Shown here piece after piece: positions 13,385-25,414 of a stretch of 64,000 nucleotides of DNA. Made by a program: the position numbers and the translations under genes. Below the pieces are notes generated by a model. It ran no database searches. It saw nothing but the letters and a program-made list of their open reading frames with translations, and was not told the origin of the DNA. Origin of the DNA: Heterobilharzia americana. Taxonomy: Eukaryota; Platyhelminthes; Trematoda; Strigeidida; Schistosomatidae. The DNA lies in the NCBI GenBank assembly GCA_944470555.2, contig OX104129.1, forward strand, positions 86,326,820-86,390,819, given 5' to 3'. How positions within the stretch are numbered: the first letter of the stretch is position 1; each line of letters begins with the position of its first letter.

Positions 13385-13445
<61 letters not shown>

Positions 13446-14720
13446 AGTGATATGACACGTTTTAAACATGTAGAAATAAATGAAGAGTTAAAAGCTAGGC
13501 TCAACTATAACTTAGTGAATCGAGGAAACAGAATTAATAATCACAAACTTTAGTCAAAAACAACAGCAATTTATACCTAATGCGACAGAAAATTCTGTAG
13601 CTGTAGTAAGACAGCTGACTTAGTTGGAAATGGATGACCTTTCAAAAACTTAGTTCTACTTCAAAGATATGGTTCTAATATGTAGATGACACATTTACAG
13701 TGATGAAATCACAAAACTGCTACGTTCTTGACACACATTCAGTAATGAAAGCAATTCAGTTTGCCTATCACTTGGAAAGTGATAAAGGTGAGCTAGCATT
13801 GTTGGATTGAAAGATTATATGAAAACAAAAATACCTTGCATCTCAATAACTATCCATGTAAATTTATAATTAAATTCGTAAGAAATCGAAAGAAAAATAT
13901 AAGCAGCAGCAGCAGTAGTAGTGACACACCTGTTATCAATAATATTTTGATTGGTAGTAGTAATGATGGTAGTGATAATGGTGACAGGGTAAAGAGAGAA
14001 TTCAAAGCTTATACTGTGTTTCCACACACAGATGGCATCTCAGAAGTGTTACCAAGAATTCTCAGTATGGCTGTGATTAAAGTGATATTTAAACCAGCAA
14101 ACCCGCTTAGAAACAAGCTTTGTGGGTTAGAAGATCCTATCAATGCAATTCAGTAAAATTATCTGCTTTACTTTATCCCTTCCAATGACTGCGAGGTCAA
14201 ATACATAGGTCAAAGTAGTCAACCAGGGTTGATTAGAATAACAGAGTACAAAACTTAGCTAGGTCAGGATTAGTAGGTCCTAATAAAATGAGAAATTTAG
14301 AGAACAGTTCGGCTATAGCTCCCCACGTAGTTGCACACAGTCACTCAATAGAGTAAGATAGAGGGACGTTGTTGAAAACGTAGTCGGGTGAGAGAGAGAT
14401 TGATGATCGAATCCTTGTTAATCGAATCAACACCAAATACATATAATAGAAATCATTCTGTACCTATCCCAGATATGGAAAATTCCACTACCCTTGTCAT
14501 CACAGAGAAGAAGAAAAAATAAGAACTATATAAACTCTGTCTGGAAGTTGTGGATTTACCTGATATGAATATGGACAATAATTTTTGTCCAAAACGTTAT
14601 CCAGTAAATGATACTGTATCATTGTGTGGCATTTCTAAAAATGAAATGAAAATGGAACCACACTCTACCACAGTCCCGAAGGTTTACTTCAACAATCCAA
14701 TCTACTCTATATATCACTAA
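13365..14720 (+). mobile_element. Penelope-like element copy A (3' half)
   Basis: This is a decayed PLE with a YVDD box at 13679-13690, then a linker (frame 13836-14156, with 'VKREFKAYTVFPHTDG' and 'ANPLRNKLCGLEDPI'). The GIY-YIG start follows shortly after 14156, including 'SNDCEVKYIGQSSQPG' and the later phrase matching '..LIESTPNTYNRNHS'. The 3' non-coding part includes 'tatataaactctgt' near 14545. The whole segment to about 14590 is repeated in opposite orientation at 40262-41460. Many frameshifts and stops show that it is dead. Confidence 0.85.
13385..13444 (+). repeat. (GTA)n microsatellite inside PLE copy A
   Basis: About twenty perfect GTA/AGT triplets lie at the 5' edge of PLE copy A. 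The inverted copy has only about four at the same place (around 41403-41415). The array is therefore an expansion of a short triplet run carried by the element. The leucine-run frame on the minus strand (13251-13469) is a by-product. Confidence 0.95.
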
Positions 14721-14879
14721 TTTACCCATGCATCAGTTCCGTTACCTTAGCTAAAACAATGTGGATAAATCACTGATAAAATCAATTCGGAATTAAAAAA
14801 GATTGACATACGGCTTTTTGAGAACCTTGGTCTAAGTATGCAGGACATTTGATCAACAAGGAAATGTTCATAGTTGATA

Positions 14880-15250
14880 TGGTTAAAGTTTACAATAAAG
14901 TATCGCGGTAACTGCTACATAAAAGTAACAACATGCTTGTTTCATCAAGGCAAGTTGTTCCACGCTCGGAGAATCACGTCTAGAGTTTGTAGTTGATAGT
15001 TGATATGACATTCGTGTAGATTACTTTAAGATAATGTTTTCAAGTACGTAGATGATGGATTTACTTAGCTGAATAATAAGGTTGAAAAGACCAATCAAAG
15101 TTTGGAGTTCCATGTAACGCCGAGCAACTTCAAAAACTCCCTGAAGTTTTTACTTTTGATATTGCCTAGGATGACAATGAAAGCCTCACAAATAAATCAT
15201 CCAGCTCAAAGGAAACAACACTATCAAAATTAGATTATATTGATCATTTC
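14880..15250 (+). mobile_element. PLE-like reverse transcriptase remnant
   Basis: A second, more decayed RT trace: 'KYVDDGFT' is encoded at 15042-15065, with the four catalytic-box codons at 15045-15056. Downstream residues 'EFHVTPSNFKNS' follow and the frame breaks repeatedly. The phrase near 15190-15215 recurs around 12160. The YVDD box and context fit the PLE family best, but too little remains to be sure. Confidence 0.5.
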
Positions 15251-18047
15251 TGGAATGAACTTCTGATCATTTAAAGATTATCAAGAAGTAATATTTCCAA
15301 TAGTTTTATATTGTAATGAAAATACAATTTGTTTATATCAAACAAAATTTTTGGATATAAAACAATTATAAAATAGGTAAGATACAAAAAAGCTTTCAGT
15401 TAACTGTTAGAGTCAATGAATTCTTTCAATGCAAAGGCAAATGTATAATTACTCTAATCTATCTGATGTCATGTTATCGCTTAAATTTTCAACCAGTGCT
15501 TAATCTAGAAAAGTAGAGAGAAGAAAAAAAAACAAGACATTGATAAGTAATGAAACAATTCTTCCTTGAAGAACGTATGCAGAATGAATGGAGTCTAGAT
15601 GAAATAATTATCTCATGTGTGATCAACATATAACAGTGAATAGACAAAACTCCTCACATACTCTTTGTTTGTCATGGATCATGAGGGAAAGTTCAGCTGA
15701 CCTGCTGTTATAAGTATAACTATGCTTATGTATTGTGACGCTTTATTGACCTCAGACGATGCAACACACAACATACATTAACACCTGTTTAATACTTATC
15801 ACTTAAATCTACCTGTACCTGACGATTGCATTCATTCTTGACTATGAGAAAAATCACCATTTCAGAGAATAAAGTATTCTGCATTAGGTTAATAAAAATA
15901 TACTTTCCAAAGAAAGTTTATCACTTCTTCAGAATAGTACCATGGCTCACCAACAGACAGGTGAGTAGTCAAACAGGCATTCAACAAAATGGATATGATA
16001 GCTGCAATGAAAATAGTAAAAAATGTGTTGCAGAAGTTTATAAATATTGATTATGAAATTATGTGAAAGTGTCGGGAATGAAATGCAGGGAGATACCAAT
16101 GTCTTGCCACTTTTAAGAATGGATGGATATTTTGTATTAGTCAGGGGATCTTAACTACCAATGTTGTCCACGTTGAATCATCAAGTGCATAAGTTAATAA
16201 GGTGTTTTACCAAATAATATCAGATATCTTCACCCAATGAAGTGGTTTTAACACTGCTACTTTCAGAATCCTAGTTGCCAATGTATACTTTCTTCCTGTT
16301 TTGCCTCACAGTTAGAAATGAGTATTTGATCCATCTGACCATTCAGATTGTATATTCGACATTAATACATAAATGTGTATACAGAAAAATTATGAAGACA
16401 AGTCACCCTTACCATAACCAAAAATGCTAAAGGTTACAAATATTCTTTATAAATATTAATGTAACTCCGAAAGTGCTTCACTACTTTATAAGGAAACGGT
16501 GGTGATGAAGGACAGTGAACAAACCTCCAAATCTTGGAGAACATCAAACAACTTTCGTCCTCATGGTGAGCTACAAATCTTTCTACTGTCTCAAAATGCA
16601 ATCTGTAATATTATTAGGTCTCAAGGAAAGTCAGTAAGGAAGAATGAAAACAAATAAACTATTTTACACGCTCAACTTACACTAATGAGAACAATTTTAC
16701 CAGCTAAGTAGGTCATATTTAAAATACCTAAGCTATATAATATTTCTCAATGTCTAATAATCAACCAAAGAATATGGTAAAAACATGAATGCTGGCAGCG
16801 AAATAAAAAATAGTATTCTTTTGAAAGAGAATATTATTAGGTTGACGAATCTTGCCATTGTCAAGTGAATCCTGGATATAAGGAATGTCTTAACGTTACT
16901 GTAAAGCATCTTGTCACGAAATTCTCAATATCCTCGTACATTGCAGTTTTAAGTATAAATGATGTACAATAGTGCTACTTAAGTTTTCGGATGTTTGAGT
17001 AGGGACACCTTCAACCTTTATCTAAGTGGTATTAGTTTTAACAAGCATCTCGCTGACTAAATGAATCAAACAGTAATATTTCTTCCATAAGGATAAGTTA
17101 AAACAAACAGTAGTAATGAAATCCAGCAAGACATCATTTTTTTATCATCTGGTGTTAGACAAATTGGAATTTTTCTGAGGATCCTATATCAATCTCTATT
17201 GTCATATTTTCGCAAAATAACTGGCCTAATGTCGTAAAGTTCCATCTGAAGAATAGTTGCTATCAGTACATTTCAGGTCAACCATGTGTTCTAAAAAGAA
17301 CAATAAGCCTCGCTGACATCACAAACAGTTGTTGTCAGAGAGCTTAACATAGCATAATAGCCAAATGTGAAGAAGCGATTTTCTGTAAACAGAAGTTACT
17401 TTGAACATAGTGTTTCCTTTGACGGTACATCCATTAGTGGTGATACATAAATTGTGAAAAATAACTTTTCGTCATTCCGTACAAGTTGTTATATAAATAA
17501 ATATTCTCTACTCTGGTATTACTGTATCCGTCTGTTTATAGAATACTTTATTTCTGATTGTTAGAGAGAAGAAACCTTCATATTATTTACCACTGAGTGA
17601 CCAGACCAAAAGGTGATCACTTTAACAGATCAGCGGTGCTTCCACGTTGTCTGTATATGACCTAAGCTTTCGGCGGAATTTTTCTATGTTCAGATAGCTT
17701 TTACATTTCAATCAGTAGTATGGTATTAAACTATTTTTCTTCCTTCCTTGATTCCGAACAAACAACAACCTGTGATTTTAACACTTTTGCTTTTAAAGAC
17801 AACACGAAATTATCTCACAACCAAATTAAGTCAACTTGCGTCACTCTAATCACAAACAGGGAATATTATGAACTCTTGTTTTGATAACAGGTACCTTACA
17901 GTTCCTTTAGTCACCTTTTCTCATTCCATAATAGATTAGTCTTAAATTAGGCCAGAACGACAGCTTTAGCAGAATAGCAGGGATCTGATTATCAGTTTGA
18001 CCATCTGAGATAGCCGTGGTTAGGCAGACAAATCTGGTCAGCGGTCT
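15251..18047. other. no recognisable gene
   Basis: AT-rich DNA. The 74-residue plus frame at 15826-16050 contains possible splice-like signals ('agacaggtgagtag' near 15960), but I can neither pair nor identify it. Nothing else stands out. Confidence 0.4.
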
Positions 18048-18121
18048 GACCTTGTAGCTCAATTGGTAGAGCATCGGGCCAGAAGCCCGGTGGTCGCTGG
18101 TTCGAATCCGGCCGTGGTCCA
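18048..18121 (+). tRNA. tRNA-like sequence (pseudo-tRNA or SINE head), anticodon AGA
   Basis: A 74-base cloverleaf can be drawn. The acceptor GACCTTG pairs with CGTGGTC with one mismatch. The D arm is GCTC...GAGC. The anticodon stem TCGGG/CCCGG closes the loop CCAGAAG at 18079-18085, and the T arm is GCTGG-TTCGAAT-CCGGC. Template-encoded CA follows. Position 33, nearly always T, is C, and there is no long variable arm although AGA would be a serine anticodon. I therefore favour a tRNA-derived repeat head over a working tRNA. It lies just upstream of PLE fragments. Confidence 0.6.
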
Positions 18122-18186
18122 AATTTTCATTTCACTTCCAAAAATCACTCACTAGAAAGGATCCATCTGGTTTAACAGTTTCTCAT

Positions 18187-19232
18187 CAGCTGCTTACAAC
18201 CTGAAGCCATCTTAACATCAGTTTACGTAAGCATTTGCATACTTGAATCAATATGACAGAAAACTGTCGACTTGAAGATAACGTCATTATGAAATAATCA
18301 AAAATACACGAAATGAGTGAATAAATACGTAGTATGAGTATGAAGTATGTTGATGATACATTCGTTGTTTGCAGTCTTCTGAAACATGTCCCATATTTAC
18401 TTAGCCTACTCAACAAAGCACACTAAAACATAGAAATTACAATGGAATATGAAGAGAATGATAAGTTTACTTCCTTGACCTCGAAATTCAGCGAACTATG
18501 GAATGTAATATGTTTGGATGTATTCATAGTAAAGATTCTCGGAGTTATATGTTTATTAACTTCAATAGCTTTTATCCCATTGGCCATAAGAAAGTGCTAG
18601 TGTAAACACTTTTCAACCGCGTAAAACATCTTTGTTCGAAATGGACACTGGAAGTGAAAGTGAATATTGTGGGGAACTACCTGCATTATAACGGATATCC
18701 ATAGGAATTCACCAGTAAGCACAAGAGTGCATCGACTAAAACCGCAAGATATGATATAGTCGAGAAGAAGTTTGCTTTCCTAAATCTTGGTTTCAATGGT
18801 GATGATATTTGGGGAAGAATTAATTACAGAATAAATACTGCCTTAAAAAGGACTTATCCATCAGCTAGGTTAATCCCACTCTACCGAAGGAATTACTCAA
18901 TAAGACAATCAAAGGTTGACAAGTCCCTTCTTCATGTTACTTCCAACTACATACACCAATTCAAGTGTACATGCCAAAGTTCACACATTAGATGAAAAGA
19001 AAGAGTGGTTTGTAATCGCATGTCTGAACAGATTACAAGGTATTTCCGACTGAGAAGTGGAAAAGTCTTCAACACCACCATTGCTGTCCACCTCATGGAC
19101 AGTGAACATGAAGTTGATATTCAGAAATCGTTCGAAATAATTACTAAATGGATGAGTTCGAATTTGTTGCGTTTCATTGAATTGTTAGCCATTAAAAAAT
19201 TAAGAAATAGGACCGCTATCAGTTTGTGCTAA
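18187..19232 (+). mobile_element. Penelope-like element fragment: RT, linker and GIY-YIG
   Basis: On the plus strand a PLE runs from RT motif C 'YVDDTFVVC' (TATGTTGATGAT at 18346-18357) through a linker 'IWGRINYRINTALKRTYPSA' and a cysteine-bearing 'HQFKCTCQSSHI' near 18958-18993. It continues into a GIY-YIG tail overlapping the frame at 19005-19232. Stops and frameshifts are frequent. The first ~140 bases (18187-18330) occur inverted at 19618-19778. Confidence 0.75.
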
Positions 19233-19617
19233 CCAAGGTAAAGAGTTGTTTTGCTGAAAGTTATCAAGACTTCTACGTGTCACTGTCAAATCATACAAGT
19301 TGGTTTTTTGTTATTTTACATTTCACATCGTTGGTCTAATCATCTGAATTTTACTCACATTAGCTCTCAGTTAATACAAGTCTTATAACCTTCTTTCATT
19401 TATCTTGTGCAACCTCTCTCAGTATGTTGAATACAATCATCTCTGCCTCTTATCCAACTTCCGCTTTGAGATATAATCCTCCCAAATAGTGGGTGCATAT
19501 TGTTGAGGAGTCGCACACTAGGATGAAACAACGGCTCAGTGATTCCAGGTTTCCAATGTTTCTCCAACTTATTTCAGTCCATAGTGAATACCAACCTGAA
19601 ATCAGCAAACTTAGTTG

Positions 19618-19882
19618 CGCATATTTACTCACTAAATTCCCGTATTTTCAATCATTTTATAGCAACGTTATTTTTAATTCAAGTGGACAACTTTCATTCA
19701 AACTGATTCAAGTGTACAAATGCCTACATAAACTGATGTTAAAACGGTTTCAGATTGCAAGCAAGCAGCTAATGAGAAACCGCGAAATCAAACAGATCTT
19801 TGCTATTATGCTAAAGGTGTTTTTCTCGCTGTATTTAAATTTGTTAAGGAAAAGAATTAGGTTACTCTGTTATACAGCATAA
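19618..19882 (-). mobile_element. PLE RT fragment, inverted relative to its neighbour
   Basis: The reverse complement of 19618-19778 matches 18187-18330, the segment just before YVDD in the adjacent PLE. Shared blocks include 'acatcagttta' and 'gcatttg.acacttgaatca'. The protein frame at 19493-19882 is the antisense shadow. This places two PLE pieces in opposite orientation about 0.4 kb apart, an arrangement PLE insertions often show. Confidence 0.65.
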
Positions 19883-19984
19883 TTACATCAAAGTAATATG
19901 AAAAATCTTACTTACTCAATAACTTGAAATGACTGTGACGTCAAGTACGCAGATCAGACTAACTGAACGGCTTTAGTCAAGTTA

Positions 19985-20230
19985 ATGGATCATAAGAACG
20001 TAGGTAAGTTTAGATCGATAGCCTCTACTAATATGAGCAATCTAGAGAAAAATATATCCAAAGCCATGCATGCTATAACACACAACCACACAATGGGGTG
20101 GGAAAGAGTTACAGTCCTGAAGACCAATGTAGTTAAGTGCAGATATAGGTTGATCACTGAATCTCTGTTCCTCGACTCAACACCAAATAAGTGTAATCGG
20201 AATGACGCAACATCGATTCCAAATGTATAG
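19985..20230 (+). mobile_element. PLE GIY-YIG C-terminal fragment
   Basis: The plus frame 'NLEKNISKAMHAITHNHTMG' followed by 'ITESLFLDSTPNKCNRND' matches the endonuclease end of PLE copy A ('MIESLLIESTPNTYNRNHS' region near 14400-14460). It is in frame for 81 codons. It is a fragment without RT and lies 0.1 kb downstream of the inverted RT piece. Confidence 0.75.
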
Positions 20231-20239
20231 AAACTCCTA

Positions 20240-23200
20240 CTACAGATCAAATAAAAAAGAACTGTGAAAGACGAAACAGATGGTTGCAACGAAGAAAAAT
20301 TTTTTTCTTTTCGATGAAGTTATTTGCTTAGCTGTACTAAGCTATAAAAACCAGTTCAGAAAGTTGTGTGATTACGTTGATATGATTATGAGTATTAAAT
20401 TCTGTTAGAAATGTCATTTAGAGAATAATACTAGATCACTTTGTGGTACATAAATGATACCTTTACTTGTGTTTTTGGAGTGCAAATGGAAGGGATTAGA
20501 CTACAAGTTTGGAACCTTTGGTTGTTTCGTCAAATTTTTAGCAGAACAGAACTTATTCCTTACTCTGTATAGTTGTCTAAAGCAGTTAAATAGGGGCGAT
20601 AACTGTAAACTACTTTGTGAAAACATATTCAGATGCAGTGGAACTAAAGTTTCTCTGTAATAAAAGATACTCCTGGAAAAACAACTTGTCATAGTAAGCA
20701 TAAGTCAACACCTGAGAACTGTGCCAATTCACTTTCCGAAAAAGTAGCCGATAAAGACATGGAGGCATAAGCTTTAAGATGGCAAGACAGTCACCTATTT
20801 TTTTGATGAATTGCGTCAATACACATTGCTTATAAGAAGAGGTAGCAGGCTACCTCTTCATGTACATACTACTCACCTTACTACTGAGTGATATCAGAAA
20901 GTAAAGGCTGTTTTCTTCTCTCGCTATCGAATTTGTAATCATTAAGCTTAACTAAGACTGTTCCAAATGAACATAGAACATGAAACCTTAGCAACTGAAG
21001 TATTTTTAATTAATGTATGACTTTCGTTGGATTACCCAGTTTTCTAGATTCCTTCAGTTGACAATATGACTGATATTGATGGTACGGCGCAAACTGTTGT
21101 GTTTTAAGTGTTTTTCTTCGGAAACAAAACTAGATACGATTCAAAAAATGTTAGAATCAGAGTTTATTTGACCTAACCACGAACTATAGCTGATGGATTA
21201 GAAACTTCTGCTGATACTGGAAATGTTGTCCAGAACATCAGTAGTCTGAATACTGCATAACTCGCGATAGTATGAGTGACATCGATAAGAATGAAGTAAA
21301 CCACTGACATGCCATAGATGACTTATAGACTTCTGTCTACAATTATTCACATCTGACTTATTTTATAAATTATATTTGTTTATAATAAAAATTTTCAAAT
21401 CATACCGAAACTTTGGGAAGATAAAAAACTTGATTGCTACCTGTTTTAAAGCTATCTTTATGTCACGTATATTTGTGACACACATAACGATAAATTACCT
21501 CTCTCTATATGAAGGTAACCAATTTTTGAGATACCATCCTAGGTTAGATTGCCAAAATCATCTGTGACAGCAGGACCTACACAATGCGGTAGGGGATACT
21601 TTCGGTCACCTTGTGTGTGTGATGTAGAACACAGTGATATGGTAACGTTCACAGAATGAAGTTTTGGGGACCACCTAGTCATAAAATTTCTTTCGGTATT
21701 GTTGTTATTACCGTTGTGTAATTTCCTGTTCACTGCAGTCACATCAGAGTTTTATGGTTTTCAATATATCTACTAATGTAAACACAGAAGTTATTTCATT
21801 TTATGAGGGACACTGGCAGTAATAAGCCCATTATCAGAAAAATGGTATCAGTTCCCATTAAAAATTAAAAACATGTGGGTGGAAGATATAGTAAGTGTAG
21901 CACATGTGAAACCAGTTTCGTTATCGTATTGTCCTCCACTCACCGACACGGTGGTAGTGGTCCGGAAACTGCTTAAAGTTCTAAGTTGCCATAAAACGCT
22001 CGTACTTGACAATTTATTCCAGGATCCTTTTAAGTATGTAGTGGAAGTAAATTCTTTTATACTACGGAAGAACATGAGTAATATATTTTTTGTTCATGAC
22101 ACCTTTGTATCAGCAGTTCATAACATGTGATTTCTGCTGTTGGATAGTTTCTAACGAAACCACTATCGGTACCAAAATCGGATAGTTTAAGAACTATTCA
22201 GCTGTAAGAAATGTTACTGTGAACCGTGCTATTTGTGAATCATTTGTAAGTTAATTAACTAGATTGTTCGAGAAACCGTAACCAACCAGGAGTGTCTAAC
22301 AAATACTGAATAAGACTCTTTGAGTACCTACCCATAAAAGGTATAATTGATGAATGTCAATCGAATAAGGTACTGGTCTGCTATTAAAGGTATCCAAACT
22401 GTCCGGTGCTGTCGCACAATTTGAAAAATTCTTGAGAAAACTATCCGAAAATAGCAAGTAGAATTCTGTTCACATTACACTTCCATACGATTTCAACATA
22501 GTGTGCATTAAGATAAAGGTTACTTGAACAGGGAACACTAATTTGATGGTCAGCATTCGTGAGTATGGAGTCAACTTTGAGTGAGTGCACTGTAAAATGC
22601 TTTTAGATGGATGAATATGCTCTAGGACACACGAGATTATGCTCCTTATCATGAGAGCTGTAGGAAAACGTTTGATGGTATCAAGTTTTTCGAATGTACA
22701 CGATTTTCGTATACAGAGTTCTGTGTTACACCTTTTCTCTCTGCCTTGCTGATTTTGAGAACATCATTAGAAGTGAAAAGACAGTCAGATTATAAAGTAC
22801 CACTTTGGTATGCAGGACGTTTGTCTAGAAGTAGATCTTGACGACTGAAGTTTGAGTTATTATGCTGTCTAATAAATCAGTTCATTGTCACATTGGCTGG
22901 GATGGAAGTCAGTAAAAATCAAGCTTTAGCTTTGTTTCAACTTTTGTTGTATCGCGAAATCTTTTGATTGCATTTTATAGAACAATGGTTCGTTCTCTGC
23001 CTAATGTGAACTTGTTTAAGTATCTGAATATTTCCGTTTTTAGAACGCCGTCATACTATAATTTGTTTGGAACACTTTTTGAGGCTCAAATAACTTGAGT
23101 ATGTATAAGAACAAGGAATCCAGAAAAAGTAGTAATTGAAGAGACTATTGTGTAATAAACGTTAAAATATAGTCGGAAAAGCTTAAATATGTTGTACGCC

Positions 23201-24018
23201 TAACTAGGCCTGCTAGACACAATAATTAGACTGTCTCTATTTTATTAGACGGAAGTAACCAATTATGTAGTTACTAATACCGCAAGATAAACATTTGTCG
23301 GTTGTGGAAGCAATTATACCCTAATTTTGGGGAAACTAACGCATCAATCATCTGCATTTGGAGTAAATATTCATGGATGCAAAGTATCCTATGATCCATG
23401 GGAACTAACATTCTTTCCCTGAGTATAAGTGGAATCTTGGGGAGATCGTAACTGACCATTCATATAGCTGTTTTACTACGCTTAGCTACTTTATAAAACA
23501 TTGCAAAGATAAAACTACTGGTACAGATGTCATTAGGAAACAGTTTATCGTTTTTCCTATGGACGATACTTAGAATTAGCATGTTCTCTTATCCTTCATA
23601 CTCAATTCTACTTTGAAATTCTTCCAGGGATCCATTTAAAATATACTCTTCGTAAATGGTGAAATTAATCATCATAATTATTTACATATCCGTGCTTAGA
23701 TGGCGGTGTACTAACACTAGATGGCCTAATTGGATCAGAACTGATGAAACTGGAATCATATGCTTACTGTCCTTTCTTCATTTTCCCTAACAAGTATGAG
23801 TCCCTTGTTTGTTATATACAATTCCAAGTTACCAATAATGCCAGTTCTTGATAATTAGGAAAACTGTGTTGCAATTTGTCATGTGGTTTCCCCATAGATG
23901 TCTAGATAATCACGGTGTGTTTACATAAACAGTCAGTTTCATCACTTATCGGCAATTTTTTCTCAATAACTTCTGATCATTTCAAATTTTCTTTGCATAA
24001 AGGTTATCCTCCTATGAG
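20240..24018. other. no recognisable gene
   Basis: AT-rich, many short frames. The plus frame at 21873-22130 is fairly balanced in composition, but I recognise no family and no splice sites that pair. Nothing else supported. Confidence 0.4.
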
Positions 24019-24183
24019 TGGAACTGTCCTTGTCCTTCACTTTTGGAGCTTTGCGAGGACTGATCGATTTCAAGGGGGGTATTTGTCATGGATTAACATC
24101 ATTTGGAGTAGCTCTGGACAGCACTTCACGCCTGTTTCGACACAGCTATTCAACATTCCTCTCAGTTTTAACTTGTTCTGGAG
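24019..24183 (+). CDS. candidate internal exon, unknown protein
   Basis: A possible acceptor (AG at 24017-24018 after 'ttatcctcctatg') is followed by an open frame in phase 2 to a possible donor (GTGATG at 24184). It encodes residues such as 'FGALRGLIDFKGGICHGL' and 'STSRLFRHSYSTF', with codon use richer in G/C than the surroundings. I do not recognise the protein. The acceptor is weak, and it could equally be chance or an old element. Confidence 0.3.
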
Positions 24184-25221
24184 GTGATGTCAGCTGGAGA
24201 TGGATACCACCTTGTTCTAGTTATATTGACTGAATCACGTAAAGATTTGTTGAGCTTTTGGATAGATAAATATAAAACTAATTCCGAATGGTTCTTCTAC
24301 TCTATTCTAAAGTAAAAATGAGCACTGAATACCTTAAGTTGATTGATAAACACAAATTTTTCAAAAAATGTGGGAACGCAACATAATTTTCAGTCACCAC
24401 AATGATAATCTAGTAAAGCCAGGACAAGGCGTTTTGCTGAACACAATAAAGTTGAGGGCAAGCCGATCGACTCATTTAATGAAGGAATAAGAGCCATTCT
24501 AAATTCACTTTCCTAGCAGCCAAATTTGTTCCCTGTAGGAAGAGAAGCATTCAGAGCTGTACCATAAATGTTCAGAAATCCGGATCACATTAACTCACTT
24601 TGCAACTTTAAATTCCTGCAAAACGCAAATTTGAAGAACGGGGGCAGGGTTGACAATGGATTTCGTGAGCACATTTCACATGAATTATACTGGAATGAAC
24701 CGAAAAGCCATAAGAGTTCTACTGGTAAACATGCGACTGATATAAGATAATATCTAGATCTTGATCTTAAGTACCCAAGAAAAAGGACAATACTTATCCA
24801 CTTGAATTAACTGAAACGGCTGCTATCAGAATCTAACTTGTCTATTCAGGAAGAGGCAGCTGTCATCTTCCAACTTCCTATTAGTCACTAATTTGTTTTG
24901 TTTTCCAGTTTGTTTACATGTTCCTTCCCCTTAAAAACTGATTACTCCATCAATTCCTATTTTTCTTCTCAATTTTCCTGCTTGACATACATTTATTTGA
25001 CCTTCACCTTACTCAGTTTTCAATCTTGGATTTGCACAACTAACAGACATGTAAACACTGATTTAATCCTTCTTATCTCGTTCTTTAATTTGTCAAGTGT
25101 AGCAGAACAACACTCTGACTACATAAATATTAAACAGCCTTGGTTCTTGTCAACATTTGGAATTCCTAAGTCCTTACCGTTCCTTTTATTATTCTTCATC
25201 AATGAAATATCTTCCTCTCAG

Positions 25222-25414
25222 TTTACTAGTATATGTAGATTGCACTTATTTGCATACTTCCTGTTCTTATTTGAGAAAAAGACTACAAAATACCGTGAAT
25301 CCTTCAGATTCTGCTCAACATGTTTTTCTTGCTTCGCTAAAACTTGTGAAAGGGACCAAATATATGAATAACAAAACTGATAATTTCACTCTTATAGAAT
25401 CTGCTTGTTCCTGA
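25222..25414 (+). CDS. candidate terminal exon, unknown protein
   Basis: After the acceptor-like 'cttcctctcag' (ending 25221) the plus strand stays open in phase 1 for 63 codons to a TGA at 25412-25414. Residues include 'YLRKRLQNTVNPSDSAQHVF' and 'KLVKGTKYMNNKTDN', with coding-like third positions. A longer overlapping frame (24898-25371) is hydrophobic and T-rich and looks like a shadow. No partner exon is identified. Confidence 0.25.

Noticed and set aside
13251..13469. Leucine-run protein on the minus strand
   Set aside because: The leucines come from the GTA triplet array inside PLE copy A.
17907..18122. 71-residue minus frame starting 'MDHGRIRTSDHRASGP'
   Set aside because: Antisense translation of the tRNA-like sequence.
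24898..25371. 157-residue hydrophobic plus frame
   Set aside because: T-rich, with no acceptor-donor logic. The overlapping frame at 25222-25414 has more coding-like codons.
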